Positions 34,396 through 47,187 of a DNA stretch of 60,000 nucleotides are shown here, piece by piece; position 1 is the stretch's first letter, and each line of letters begins with the position of its first letter. A model generated the notes under the pieces. That model saw nothing but the letters and a program-made list of their open reading frames with translations. It had not been told where the DNA came from and ran no database searches. A program made the position numbers and the translations under genes. Source of the DNA: Liolophura sinensis (taxonomy: Eukaryota; Mollusca; Polyplacophora; Chitonida; Chitonidae); assembly GCF_032854445.1 (NCBI RefSeq), contig NC_088299.1, positions 19,215,608 through 19,275,607 on the forward strand, read 5' to 3'.

Positions 34396-37369
34396 AATGT
34401 ATTTGACCGTCATCCTATAAGCGACAAATTTCTGGTCTATGTATTTAAAGACTAATCAAATAAATTAATCTGCTTGCGCAAATTTACAATAGTTGCGACA
34501 TTTTGCAAAGCGTCAATGTCGCCTAGCCCTAGTTATGTGAATGGCCCAAATGATAAGATGTCAACAATTGGCTGACAGGCTGAGTTACCTATAGCGGGAC
34601 TTTTTGCAGCTATGTCAGAAAAGTAACGGGTATTTTTAAGATTTTTTGCATACTTGGGATACAATATGATGTCATGTATTACGACGACTCCACTTGTGCA
34701 TAAACGAAGAAGAAGTTGCGTAGAAAATGGGAGAGGGGACGTGGTTGAAAATGTAGGATTGGGAGTCTTTCGGGACTTGCGCGACCCGTTCAACCTCTAA
34801 TGTGCTGAGGTAGGCGCACAGGTACGATACGAAAGTGAAACTTCAAAATCCCAGCACATTTCAGTGAAATTCTGAATCAGAAGTATCAAATTTGGTCGAA
34901 ATATACTTAGTAATAATAAGCTAAAAATGCAATCTCATCAGAAAACGCCACTTTTTGGTATAAACGAGACGACGTGTTTTTAATCTAAATCGACGTTAAC
35001 CAGAAAATATTTTTACTAAAACTTTCACCTGTGAATTTCTGTGTGCTGTCAAAGTTTCAGTTTGGTTAATGTTTGTATTCATATGTAAAACATAAACTTT
35101 ATAATGTGATCAGTTTGTCGTCTTTTCATAAGTTTAAAATCCGTGTTTCTGCAAAAGTCATAGTGCAGTGAACAAACGAAATAAATCTGGAAAACAGGAA
35201 GAACTTTGTAAATGAGTTCGAATCTTAATGGATAAGTGCTATCATTAATTACAATCGATAATTGACAAGAGATAAGGTATGCTAATATGCAACATGTGCC
35301 AGCTATACGGAAATCATAAGCGAATCTTGCTTATGAGCCCATGTGGTTGTCATTAACTTATCATGCTATATGTATACGTAGCCGAGTTGTGAAGCTGTAT
35401 GTAACGTTTGTTATATATTTAGTTGTTTGACTGGTACTGCACTGCGTGCTCAAGAATTTTTCTGAAAGTTTTATTTGTGTTATTTTGACTAGTTACCTCT
35501 CAAAAACGGTATTTCCCTGTGACTGGGGTAAGCTACCATTTTTCGATTTCATGACCTATACATCGTGAACAGGGATATATATTCTCTTAAGTATGTGCTT
35601 TGGGCTTTATAAATCGCACGTCCGCCATTCAACTGGAGAAAAAGAGTAAAACAGAATTGAGAATAGAACTAGCTTTACAACGGCGTCATCAGCGATCAGT
35701 CGCAGCTATAGTCTGTTTCGCTTCTTGAGGTGAACAGTTCCTTGAACTGGGGCCGATTCTCCACCTTACAATAACACGTACACTACTGGGGCCAATTCCT
35801 CGCCTTACAATAACACGTACGCTACTGGGGTCGATTCCTCACCTTACCCTACCTGGTCCTTTCTCCCGACACCACTGGTTAGGAATTAGACAAAAAACCC
35901 TTAGCAAAACACCAAGCAAAGCAAACAAATACATTTAAAAAGCTGATTATATCAACTTAGCGATCTTAGTATGAATGAACCGATGAAGCCAGAGGAAATG
36001 TTGAGAATAACTCTTCCGGTAGATATAATGAAAGTCTACATAGTTAGTAATCGCTATCTGCAGGGCATGTATGAACTGATCAAGGCAGACAGTGGAAAAT
36101 TCGTTCCGGTACATTATGGACAAATGTGATAACGTTCACGTATTCAGGGCATTTGCGGTCCTAGCGTGCAGTGTGCAAGGTTTGATTTTCCTACCTGACG
36201 GTATGCGTGTACCATACGAGACTACAAAAAGCGAGAGAGACACATTCAGCACAAATGTGAAATCCCTGTAGTTATGAAGCACAAGAGCTTCCAAATGTTG
36301 CGAACCATTATGGGTTACACAGCTATCAAAGAATGACAGGAAAGGCAACGCCCAATTGGATCTTGATATTGAGAAGGGTGTAGGCTTCCGTTCTCTAACG
36401 GTTCGTGTGGGTAGACACGTTTCCCAGTGAATGGCAGCGCCAGAGGCCATTGTGACCTAGACCTTGGCGTCAGTTCCGGTCTGTTAGTTACGGGACGTTG
36501 TCATGACGACGTGTATTTATACAGCATGGCACGTCCATTGATTCGTGTATCAGGTAGCTCTGCCACCATCAGCCAAATCAGCTATTGTTTTCACCAGCGC
36601 TGAAAGACTTTACAGGCTCGTTTAAACTTAGATGGCAAACCATTTGCTCAGTGTCAATGCTTCGTTTCCATAGACACTGCCTATATATACTAAATAAGAG
36701 GGTAAAGGGGAATACGTGTTGCGGACGAGTTCCACGATTATACAAGAAGATGGGTGACATTATAGCGCATGATCAAAGCCACCGTCTACCGCTGTCCATT
36801 CGCCACAATACCCGTTACCTGGCAACCAGGAAAACAAACATTTGCACAAATAGAAGATCCAGGAATAGACAAGATGAAATTGTTGTTAAGCCCATAGTAC
36901 TGATCTTTGCTAATCAGAGCAAATATACAGATCCGTTTACTGTATACAATCCATTTGCTCAGCAAGGAATATACGAACAGGTCGATGCACGACGAATTTG
37001 TTTCGTTCTCTGTCTCTTACATTGTCTTCGTTAAGGACAAATAATTTCAACTGTGTAAATATTTAATTATTTATTAATTGACCTAACTGAGGTTCATTTA
37101 GTAAAGGGTTCATAGTTGTGTGGCTTTTGTGATTTACATTGATTTAAAAGATAGCCGGTTATATAAAAAGCTTACGGCCTTAGGCGCTTACTCTATATCT
37201 GACTTAAAATGTCGTCCTTGACTAAACTCCACTTTGTGACTTTTGTGATTCTGATAATACTGTCTTAAAATGGCATCTAGAGATATGTCGGGTAATTAGG
37301 ATGACACAGTAGTGAGAAATGTATGTTTCAAGACCAATTGCCTTTAGAAGAACAATCTTTTATCAGGAT
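34396..37369. other. Gene-poor stretch
   Basis: A 39-bp repeat of 2.5 copies at 35749-35850 is the only structure recognised. Open frames at 36136-36450 and 36585-37034 show no known family and no splice context. Confidence 0.5.
35749..35850. repeat. 39-bp tandem repeat, 2.5 copies
   Basis: ggggccgattctccacctta followed by caataacacgtacactact recurs at 35749, 35788 and 35827. Confidence 0.9.
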
Positions 37370-39410
37370 AAAAAGAATGACTAATAAATGGCTGATTGTG
37401 CAACAATGACTGATAAATAGTTGACTGTGTAATAATGACTTATGAATGGTTAACCGTGCACGAATGACTGACGAATGATTCGCTGTGCAAGAATGACTGA
37501 TGAATGATTCCCTGTGCAAGAATGACTGATGAATGACTCACTGTTAAGAATGACCGATGAATGGCTGACTGTGCAAGAATGACTGATGAATGGATGATTG
37601 TGCAAGAATGACTGATGAATGATTTACTGTGTCAGAATGACTGATGAATAATTCACTGTGCAAGAATGACTGATGAATGGATGATTGTGCAAGATACTGA
37701 TGAATGATTCACTGTGCAAGAATGACTGATGAATGTTTCACTGTGTAAGAATGACTGATGAATAATTCACTGTACAAGAATGACTGATGAATGGATGATT
37801 GTGCAAGATACTGATGAATGATTCACTGTGCAAGAATGACTGATGAATGTTTCACTGTGCAAGAATGACTGATGAATGGTTGAGTGAGCAAAAATGACTG
37901 ATGAATGATTCACTGTTAAGAATGACCGATGAATGGCTGACTGTGCAAGAATTACTGACGAATGGATGACTGTACAAGAACGACTGGTGAATGATACAAT
38001 GTGGAAGAATGACTAATGAATGGTTGACTGTGCAAGAATGACTGATAGATGATTGGCCGATCAAGAATGACTGATGAATGGTTGACTGTGCAAGAATGAC
38101 TGATGAATGATAAACCGTGCCAGAATGACTGATAAATGGTTGAGTGGGCAAAAATGACTGATGAATGATTCACTGTTAAGAATGACTGATGAATTGCTGA
38201 CTATGCAAGAATAACTGACGAATTGTTGACTGTACATGAATGACTGATGAATGATTCCCTGTGCAAGAATGACTAATGAATGGTTGACTGTGCAAAAATA
38301 ACTGATGAATGGTTGACCGTGCACGAATGACTGATGAATGGCTGACTGTAAAAGAATGACTGATGAATGGCTGATTGTGCAAAAATGACTGATGAGTGAT
38401 TGACTGTGCAAGAATGACTGCTGGATGGTTTACAGTGTAGGAAATGACTGAGGAATAGTTGATTGTGCAAGAATGACTGATGGATGGTTGACTGTGCAAG
38501 AATGATTGATGAATGGCTGACTGTGAAAGAATAACTGATGAATGGTTGACTGTACATGAATGACTGATGAATGATTTACTGTGCAAGAATGACTAATGAA
38601 TGGTTGAATGAGCAAAAATGACTGATGAATAATTCACTATTAAGAATGACTGATGAATGGCTGACTGTGCAAGAGTTATTGACGAATGAATGACTGTACA
38701 AGAACGACTGGTGAATGATACAATGTGGAAGAATGACTGATGAATGGTTGACTGTGCAAGAATGACTGATGAATGATTCACTGTGCAAGAATAACTGATG
38801 AATGGTTGAGTGAACAAAAATGACTAATGAATGATTCACTGTTAAGTATTACCGATGTATTGCTGACTGTGCAAGAATTACTGACGAATGGATGACTGTA
38901 CAAGAACGACTGATGAATGATGCACTGTGCAGGAATGACTGATGGATGGTTGACTGTGCAAGAATGACTGATGAATGGCGGACTGTGAAAGAATAACTGA
39001 CGAATGGTTGACTGTACATGAATGACTGATGAATGATTCACAGTGCAAAAATGACTGATGAATGGATGACTGTACATGAATGACTGATGAATGACTTACT
39101 GTGCCAGAATGACTGATGAATGATTCACTGTGCAAGAATGACTGATGGATGGTTGACTGTGCAAGAATGATTGATGAATGGTCGACCGATGAAGAATGAC
39201 TGAGAATGGATGACTGTAGTAGTTGATTGTTCAAGAATGATTGATGAATGGATGACTGTACAAGAATGACTAATGAATGTTTGACCGTGTAAGAATGACT
39301 GATGAATGTTTGACGGTGCAGGAAATGACTAGGGAATGGCTGACTGTGCAAGAATGACTGATGAATGGTTGATTGTGCAAGAATGACTGATAGATGGTTG
39401 AGTGGATGAA
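37370..39410. repeat. 29-bp satellite array, about 70 copies
   Basis: The unit is caagaatgactgatgaatgg followed by ttgactgtg. Many single-base variants form longer blocks: the series near 37905-38000 recurs around 38630-38730 and 38830-38930. The array lacks stops on the minus strand in places, giving overlapping 60-181-codon frames that are repeat artefacts. Confidence 0.95.
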
Positions 39411-39739
39411 TTTTGAGGTGCAAGAAAAGGCTGCTGAGTAGGTGGATATATAGACACGTGGATTAATGAACAGGTGGATGTACATATTTCGGATTGGTTG
39501 CAAGAGCTCACAGATGAAATTGTTTTTTTACCATGTTTGTTTGAGTGACATTTTCTCGCTGACTGACACAAATATAGACTGAAATTATAAATCATGACGG
39601 AAGTACTGAAAACTATTAAACCGCGATTTGGCACTGTCCTCTTCCTTACACAGATTAAAGTCGTACAAATTATGACTCAGAGTCAAACCATAACGCATTT
39701 GTCAACCCTGAAAGTTATTCTGGACGGTGAACTGAGCTG

Positions 39740-42700
39740 AAAGCTGGGATAATACAGAACTGAGAGCAGAGATAATACAGAACTGAGAGATGGGATAATA
39801 CAGAACTGAGAGCAGAGATAATACAGAACTGAGAGCAGAGATAATACAGAACTGAGAGATGGGATAATACAGAACTGAGAGATGGGATAATACAGAACTG
39901 AGAGCAGGGATAATACAGAACTGAGAGCAAGGATCATACAAAACTGAGAGCAGGGATAATACAGAGCTGAGAGCTGGGATAATACAGAACTGAGAGCTGG
40001 GATAATACAGAACTGAGAGCAGGGATAATACAGAACTGAGAGCTGGGATAATACAGAACTGAGAGTAGGGATAATACAGAACTGAGAGCAGGGATGATAC
40101 AGAACTGAGAGCAGGGATAATACAGAACTGAGAGTAGGGATAATACAGAACTGAGAGCAGAGATAATACAGAACTGAGAGCAGGGATGATACAGAACTGA
40201 GAGCAGGGATAATACAGAACTGAGAGTAGGGATAATACAGAACTGAGAGCAGAGATAATACAGAACTGAGAGCTGGGATGATACAGAACTGAGAGCAGAG
40301 ATAATACAGAACTGAGAGCAGGGATAATACAGAACTGAGAGCTGGGATAATACAGAACTGAGAGCAGGGATAATACAAAACTGAGAACTGGGATAATACA
40401 GAACTGAGAGCAAGGATAATACAGAACTGAGAGCAGAGATAATACAGAACTGAGAGCAGAGATAATACAGAACTGAGAGCAGGGATAATACAAAACTGAG
40501 AGCAGGGATAATACACAACTGAGAGCAGAGATAATACAGAACTGAGAGCAGGGATAATACAGAACTGAGAGCAGGGATAATACAAAACTGAGAGCAGGGA
40601 TGATACAGAACTGAGAGCTGGGATAACACAGAACTGAGAGCTGGGATAATACAGAACTGACAGCAGGGATAATACAAAACTGAGAGTAGGGATAATACAA
40701 AACTGAGAGCAGGGATAATACAGAACTGAGAGATGGGATAATACAGAACTGAGAGCTGGGATAATACAGAACTGAGAGCAAGGATAATACAAAACTGAGA
40801 GCAGGGATGATACAGAACTGAGAGCAGAGATAATACAGAACTGAGAGCTGGGATAATACAGAACTGAGAGCTGGGATAATACAGAACTGAGAGCAGGGAT
40901 AATACAGAACTGAGAGCAAGGATAATACAGAACTGAGAGCAGGGATAATACAAAACTGAGAGCAGGGATGATACAGAACTGAGAGCTGGGATAATACAGA
41001 ACTGAGAGCAGGGATGATACAGAACTGAGAGCAAGGATAATACAAAACTGAGAGCAGGGATAATACAAAACTGAGAGCAAGGATAATACAGAACTGAGAG
41101 CAGGGATAATACAAAACTGAGAGCAGGGATAATACAAAACTGAGAGCAGAGATAATACAGAACTGAGAGCAGGGATAATACAGAACTGAGAGCAGGGATA
41201 ATACAGAACTGAGAGCAGGGATAATACAAAACTGAGAGCAGGGATAATACAGAACTGAGAGCTGGGATAATACAGAACTGAGAGCTGGGATAATACAGAA
41301 CTGAGAGATGGGATAATACAGAACTGAGAGCAGAGATAATACAGAACTGAGAGCAGGGATAATACAAAACTGAGAGCAGGGATGATACAGAACTGAGAGC
41401 AGGGATAATACAGAACTGAGAGCTGGGATAATACAGAACTGAGAGATGGGATAATACAGAACTGAGAGCAGGGATAATACAAAACTGAGAGCAAGGATAA
41501 TACAGAACTGAGAGCTGGGATAATACAGAACTGAGAGCTGGGATAATACAGAACTGAGAGCAGGGATAATACAAAACTGAGAGCAAGGATAATACAGAAC
41601 TGAGAGCAGGGATAATACACAACTGAGAGCAGAGATAATACAGAACTGAGAGCTGGGATAATACAGAACTGAGAGTAGGGATAATACAAAACTGAGAGCT
41701 GGGATAATACAGAGCTGAGAGCTGGGATAATACAGAACTGAGAGCAGGGATAATACAGAACTGAGAGCTGGGATAATACAGAACTGAGAGCTGGGATAAT
41801 ACAGAACTGAGAGCAGAGATAATACAAAACTGAGAGCAAGGATGATACAGAACTGAGAGCTGGGATAATACAGAACTGAGAGCAGGGATAATACAGAACT
41901 GAGAGCAGAGATAATACAGAACTGAGAGCAAGGATAATACAGAACTGAGAGTAGGGATAATACAGAACTGAGAGCAGGGATAATACAGAACTGAGAGCAG
42001 GGATAATACAGAACTGAGAGCAGAGATAATACAGAACTGAGAGCAGGGATAATACAGAACTGAGAGCAGGGATAATACAGAACTGAGAGCAGGGATAATA
42101 CAAAACTGAGAGCAGGGATGATACAGAACTGAGAGCAGGGATAATACAAAACTGAGAGCTGGGATAATACAGAACTGAGAGCAGGGATAATACAGAACTG
42201 AGAGCAGAGATAATACAGAACTGAGAGCAGGGATAATACAGAACTGAGAGCAGGGATAATACAAAACTGAGAGCAGGGATGATACAGAACTGAGAGCAGG
42301 GATAATACAGAACTGAGAGCTGGGATAATACAGAAGTGAGAGCAGGGATAATACAGAACTGAGAGTAGGGATAATACAGAACTGAGAGCAGGGATAATAC
42401 AGAACTGAGAGCAGGGATAATACAGAACTGAGAGCAGAGATAATACAGAACTGAGAGCAGGGATAATACAGAACTGAGAGCAAGGATAATACAGAACTGA
42501 GAGTAGGGATAATACAGAACTGAGAGCAGGGATAATACAGAACTGAGAGCAGGGATAATACAGAACTGAGAGCAGAGATAATACAGAACTGAGAGCAGGG
42601 ATAATACAGAACTGAGAGCAGGGATAATACAGAACTGAGAGCAGGGATAATACAAAACTGAGAGCAGGGATAATACAGAACTGAGAGCAGGAATAATACA

Positions 42701-43070
42701 AAACTGAGAGCTGGGATAATACAGAACTGAGAGCAGGGATAATACAGAACTGAGAGCAGAGATAATACAGAACTGAGAGCAGGGATAATACAGAACTGAG
42801 AGCAGGGATAATACAGAACTGAGAGCAGGGATAATACAAAACTGAGAGCAGGGATGATACAGAACTGAGAGCAGGGATAATACAGAACTGAGAGTAGGGA
42901 TAATACAGAACTGAGAGCAGGGATAATACAGAACTGAGAGTAGGGATAATACAGAACTGAGAGCAGGGATAATACAAAACTGAGAGCAGGGATAATACAG
43001 AACTGAGAGCTGGGATAATACAAAACTGAGAGCAGGGATAATACAAAACTGAGAGCAAGGATAATACAAA
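39740..43070. repeat. 23-bp satellite array, about 145 copies
   Basis: The unit is gataatacagaactgagagc followed by agg. Variants include agagataat, gctggg, gcaagg, gtaggg, gatgatac and acaaaac. All three minus-strand frames are open (1056-1128 codons) because the unit has no stop in any minus frame and 23 is not a multiple of 3. Each frame yields the same 23-residue repeat. Higher-order spacing near 552 bp (24 units) links the blocks at 41928 and 42480. Confidence 0.97.
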
Positions 43071-43780
43071 TCAGCGACTTAGTCTCCGCCTTCAGTACAA
43101 TCACTGGCTGTGGGAGCTGTGATAATACAGATCAGGGGATTTGCTCTTCACCTTAACTACAGTCGCAAGCAGTGAGAGCAGGGATAATACAGATGGGGGG
43201 AATTTGTTCTCCGCCTAAAGCACCGCGATTGGCTGTGACAGCAGGGATAATATCGATTAGGGGCCATGATCTCCGCCTTAGCCACAGCCCCTGCCTGTAA
43301 GATCTGGGATAATACAGATTAGGGGACAACCTCTCTACTTTAAGCACTGCCCCTGGCTGTAAGATCTGGGATAATACGGATGACTTGGTCTCTGCCTTAA
43401 AGATAATCTCAAGGTCTGAGAGGTGGGATAATACAGATCAGGGGACTTGGTCCCCCCCCCCTCCCTTAAAGACAATCTCAAACTCTGAAAGTTGGGATAA
43501 TACATATGAGGAGACTTGGTCTCCGCCTTAAGCACGGTCCCACGGTGTGAGGGCTACTGGTCTCCGCCTTAAGCACAGCCTCTGGCTGTGAGAGCTGGCA
43601 TAATACAAATCGGAGGAATTGGTATCCACCTTAGGCACAGCCCCTAGCAGACCTGGGATAGTACAGATCAGGTGAGTTGGTCTCCGCCTTAAGTGCATTC
43701 CCTTACCGTGAGAGGTAATACATCGGTAATACAGGGGAAATACAGGGGATTTGACCCCACCTTAAGCACATCCCAAACCT
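43071..43780. repeat. ~60-bp degenerate units flanking and resembling the 23-bp array
   Basis: About ten units carry gagagctgggataatacaga plus ggggacttggtctccgcctt and aagcacagcccctggctgtg. The first part equals the 23-bp unit, so the satellite looks derived from these longer units. Confidence 0.88.
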
Positions 43781-44164
43781 TTTATAGCATAATCACCAAT
43801 ATACTAATGAAGTCTGTGAAGCGAATTGTGTTCTCGTGATAATGTTAGATTTTCTCATTCAGCTGGAAGCTCACTTGGCTTGTTTTGGATGGACTGAGAT
43901 TCTCTTCTGAACTGACCTGTAATAATGGGCAGGATCGCAGCACCGTGATCGACCTGTAACAAAGGACAGTATCACATCATCGTGTCTTTATGTTGAATTA
44001 AAGAGCGGAGTCCGTGTAATAGTCGATCGTTAAAAGTTGACAATTGTATGAATATAACATCAATATTCTTATTATGAAGTACGGTGAAAAACACCGATGA
44101 AATCCGAGGCATGACATCCAGTTCAAATTTCAAACTGATATCCGTTAATAATTGTCAAGACGTG

Positions 44165-44601
44165 TACAAATATAAATATCTCAGTCACCCAGAGTTTTAC
44201 AAATCACCCGGTAAGGCAATCTGTACATAAATAGCTCAGTCACCCAGAGTTGTACAAATCGCCCAGTAAGGCAATCTGTACATAAGTATCTCAGTCACCC
44301 AGATTTGTACAAATCGCCCAATAAGGCAATCTGTACATAAGTATCTCAGTCACCCAGAGTTGTACAAATCACCCAGTAAGGAAATCTGTACATAAGTATC
44401 TCAGTCACCCAGAGTTGTACAAATCACCCAGTAAGGCAATCTGTACATAAGTATCTCAGTCACCCAGAGTTGTACAAATAACCCAGTAAGGAAATCTGTA
44501 CATAAGTATCTCAGTCACCCAGAGTTGTACAAATCACCCAGTAAGGCAATCTGTACATAAGTATCTCAGTCACTCAGAGTTGTACAAATCGCCCAGTAAC
44601 G
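44165..44601. repeat. 55-bp minisatellite, eight copies
   Basis: The unit is ctgtacataagtatctcagt, cacccagagttgtacaaatc, acccagtaaggcaat. Exact 55-bp spacing, e.g. 44281 to 44336. It abuts the left copy of the 523-bp duplication. Confidence 0.95.
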
Positions 44602-45124
44602 CAGTCTGTAAGTTCGGATATTTAATACCAGGGAGTTAACCTGTAATCCAGGATAAGTCTGTATCATCATAATATGTAGTAGAATTTAGAAAAGAGCTTT
44701 GCCTTTATAGTCCGAAAAAAAAACTTGAACATACAGAATTAATGCTATACTTGGAAAATACCATGTTTAGACTATGGTGTAATGAGAAAAACAAATGCAA
44801 GTAACCCTCGTGACATAGTTTTATTCGCACTTCCGTTCTGCTCATCCATTGACGTCCACTAACTGAACGTTTCCGGCATTTGCAATAACTGACAATAGAT
44901 AACTTGCTCAGAAAGCACTTAGAACCCTTACTGCGCCCCACAGCAAACTTTATTCTTTATGTGTCTGTCTATTACACAATCAAAGGGAGACTCTGAAACT
45001 AAAGGTTTAAACAAGGCCTTGGGCCATTGTTTGTTTTTAACATTGCGTTACATTTTAAACGCCAAATCGGCATTAACGACTCACAATCAATGTGTGTAGT
45101 TTTTACACCTGCATAATTCTACTC
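44602..45124. repeat. Direct duplication, left copy (523 bp)
   Basis: From cagtctgtaagttcggatat to gcataattctactc, it matches 47188-47716 with few substitutions and one ~6-base indel near the start. It includes a 78-codon minus frame present in both copies, which has no known family. Confidence 0.9.
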
Positions 45125-45163
45125 AAAAACTGTAGTCTACCTGTGTAACAGTGAAACCTGCAG

Positions 45164-45255
45164 GAGAACGAGTCAAACATGGGAGATTACTCTTGTCGTC
45201 TAAACGCAGCTCCAGGTGATAGTCCACAGGAGTTACATGTGTGTGTATGGATGAG
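45164..45255 (+). CDS. Possible Ig-type domain exon (isolated)
   Basis: Between ACCTGCAG and a strong donor ATGAG|GTGAGT, the frame encodes ENESNMGDYSCRLNAAPGDS, then PQELHVCVWM. The D/G-x-YxC motif followed by a strand ending in alternating hydrophobics resembles the last strands of an Ig domain. No neighbouring exon of such a gene was found and the pyrimidine tract is weak. It could be a remnant or chance. Confidence 0.22.
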
Positions 45256-45964
45256 GTGAGTTACGCCAGCCCTGGTCAGGCTGTGTGTTGATTGGCCATT
45301 TTCAAACAACGTCACAAGCTATTACTACACAAAAATCAGGGCCCGGCTGTTAGAAAGTGCAATAGCTAATACTGGTATTAACTCGTGATTTACAATTTAA
45401 GATTAATCAAATTCAGCAAACGATGCAGTTCTCCAAAGTCAAAGTATAATTAAGAGCAGCAAATTTAATTCATATTTAACACACTGCCATGTAATTATTC
45501 TCCGGCTAAGTACATGAATACTTGGCTTAAGGTTAAATCCGGTATAAAGTCTTAAGCAGTTTTGCACTTATTATTTAAAATTTTACCCAACTGTTCTAAG
45601 ACATGATATAAGGAAGTTGCTACTTTTTTAGCATTTACATTAACAGTTAGAATAAAACCCTAACAGAAGTATAAAAACTGACAGGACGCCGGATTTCACC
45701 TGTCACGTGTGATCATCTGCCAACTATCACGCTGTCGTCGCTTCTTTGGATTTACGGTCTGTGCTATAAGTCATTCTAAGTTCTTTAGTTTTACAATGAG
45801 TAATTCTCTCTCGAGTATGTATGGACGGATTACCCGAGCCTCTGGCGCTCTGTCGTCATGATTTTGTCTCTCTTTTTTCACCTAAATCGGGGCTAGGGCT
45901 GCGTACTGGTTATTTACTAAATTACCACGATGGATATATCAATGGATGCAATCAAAGCGTAAAA

Positions 45965-45983
45965 TATATATATATATATATAT
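45965..45983. repeat. Short (TA)n tract
   Basis: About 20 bases of alternating TA. Confidence 0.85.
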
Positions 45984-46127
45984 TTGATTACCGACATCTT
46001 TTAAACAAGAATGTTTCACGATTTGGATAAAATCGATACCTTGCAAAAAATCATCCAGGGTGGTGCAAAAGTGAGGTGTCGTTTTTCGTACAGAAAAACA
46101 TGAATCACTTCATTGAATCCAAATTTC

Positions 46128-46735
46128 ATCTACTATAGTTATACATAACATGAATGTGAACATTTATTTGGATCATCTACTATAGTTATACATAACATGA
46201 ATGTGAACACTTATTTGGATCATCTACTATAGTTATACATAACATGAATGTGAACATTTATTTGGATCATCTACTATAGTTATACATAACATGAATGTGA
46301 ACATTTATTTGGATCATCTACTATAGTTATACATAACATGAATGTGAACATTTATTTGGATCATCTACTATAGTTATACATAACATGAATGTGAACATTT
46401 ATTTGGATCATCTACTATAGTTATACATAACATGAATGTGAACATTTATTTGGATCATCTACTATAGTTATACATAACATGAATGTGAACATTTATTTGG
46501 ATCATCTACTATAGTTATACATAACATGAATGTGAACATTTATTTGGATCATCTACTATAGTTATACATAACATGAATGTGAACATTTATTTGGATCATC
46601 TACTATAGTTATACATAACATGAATGTGAACATTTATTTGGATCATCTACTATAGTTATACATAACATGAATGTGAACATTTATTTGGATCATCTACTAT
46701 AGTTATACATAACATGAATGTGAACATTTATTAGG
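46128..46735. repeat. 47-bp minisatellite, 13 nearly identical copies
   Basis: The unit is atcatctactatagttatac, ataacatgaatgtgaacatt, tatttgg. Nearly all copies are identical, apart from one internal change (cacttattt) and the terminal unit. Confidence 0.97.
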
Positions 46736-47187
46736 ATTGATACTTTTTGCTTTATCGGAAGACAAAACTAAGGTCAAAAGCAGATTTCGCCAGATTAAGG
46801 TATCCATGAGATTAAGGTCTCATCATAACATCAATATGATTACGTGAACAAAAATTATTTGTGCATATACATGTTTGATGTTATTTGTTGTAAGCTACTC
46901 CCAATTATTATGTTGGTTTACGCAATCACAGTTTTATAAATCAAAAAAAAAAAAAAACAGAAATATTGCTGATACCATTCAAATTCTACATTCATCAAAA
47001 GAGTTCATTTTAATACTTTGTTCCGCATTGCCCAGGGGTGACATGAGCGACATGAGTGTCAAATGCAATAGGTTGACACAACATATCAGGAGATTGAATC
47101 CTACCATTGGCTGCATTTTTTATCTGCTTAAAGATATGGACAAAATAAACCTGGCAGGGAACTAGCCTTGTTTGGTTTATATTATAT

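Noticed and set aside
33480-34420. Plus-strand frames of up to 308 codons
   Set aside because: They are products of the 41-bp array, open in every plus frame. No recognisable protein family.
36585-37034. 149-codon plus frame
   Set aside because: No recognised domain, repeat or splice context. Length is compatible with chance in a 60-kb window.
39683-43104. Three minus-strand frames of more than 1000 codons
   Set aside because: All three encode the same 23-residue repeat shifted in phase. This follows from a stop-free 23-bp satellite unit. No start context, domains or splice links.
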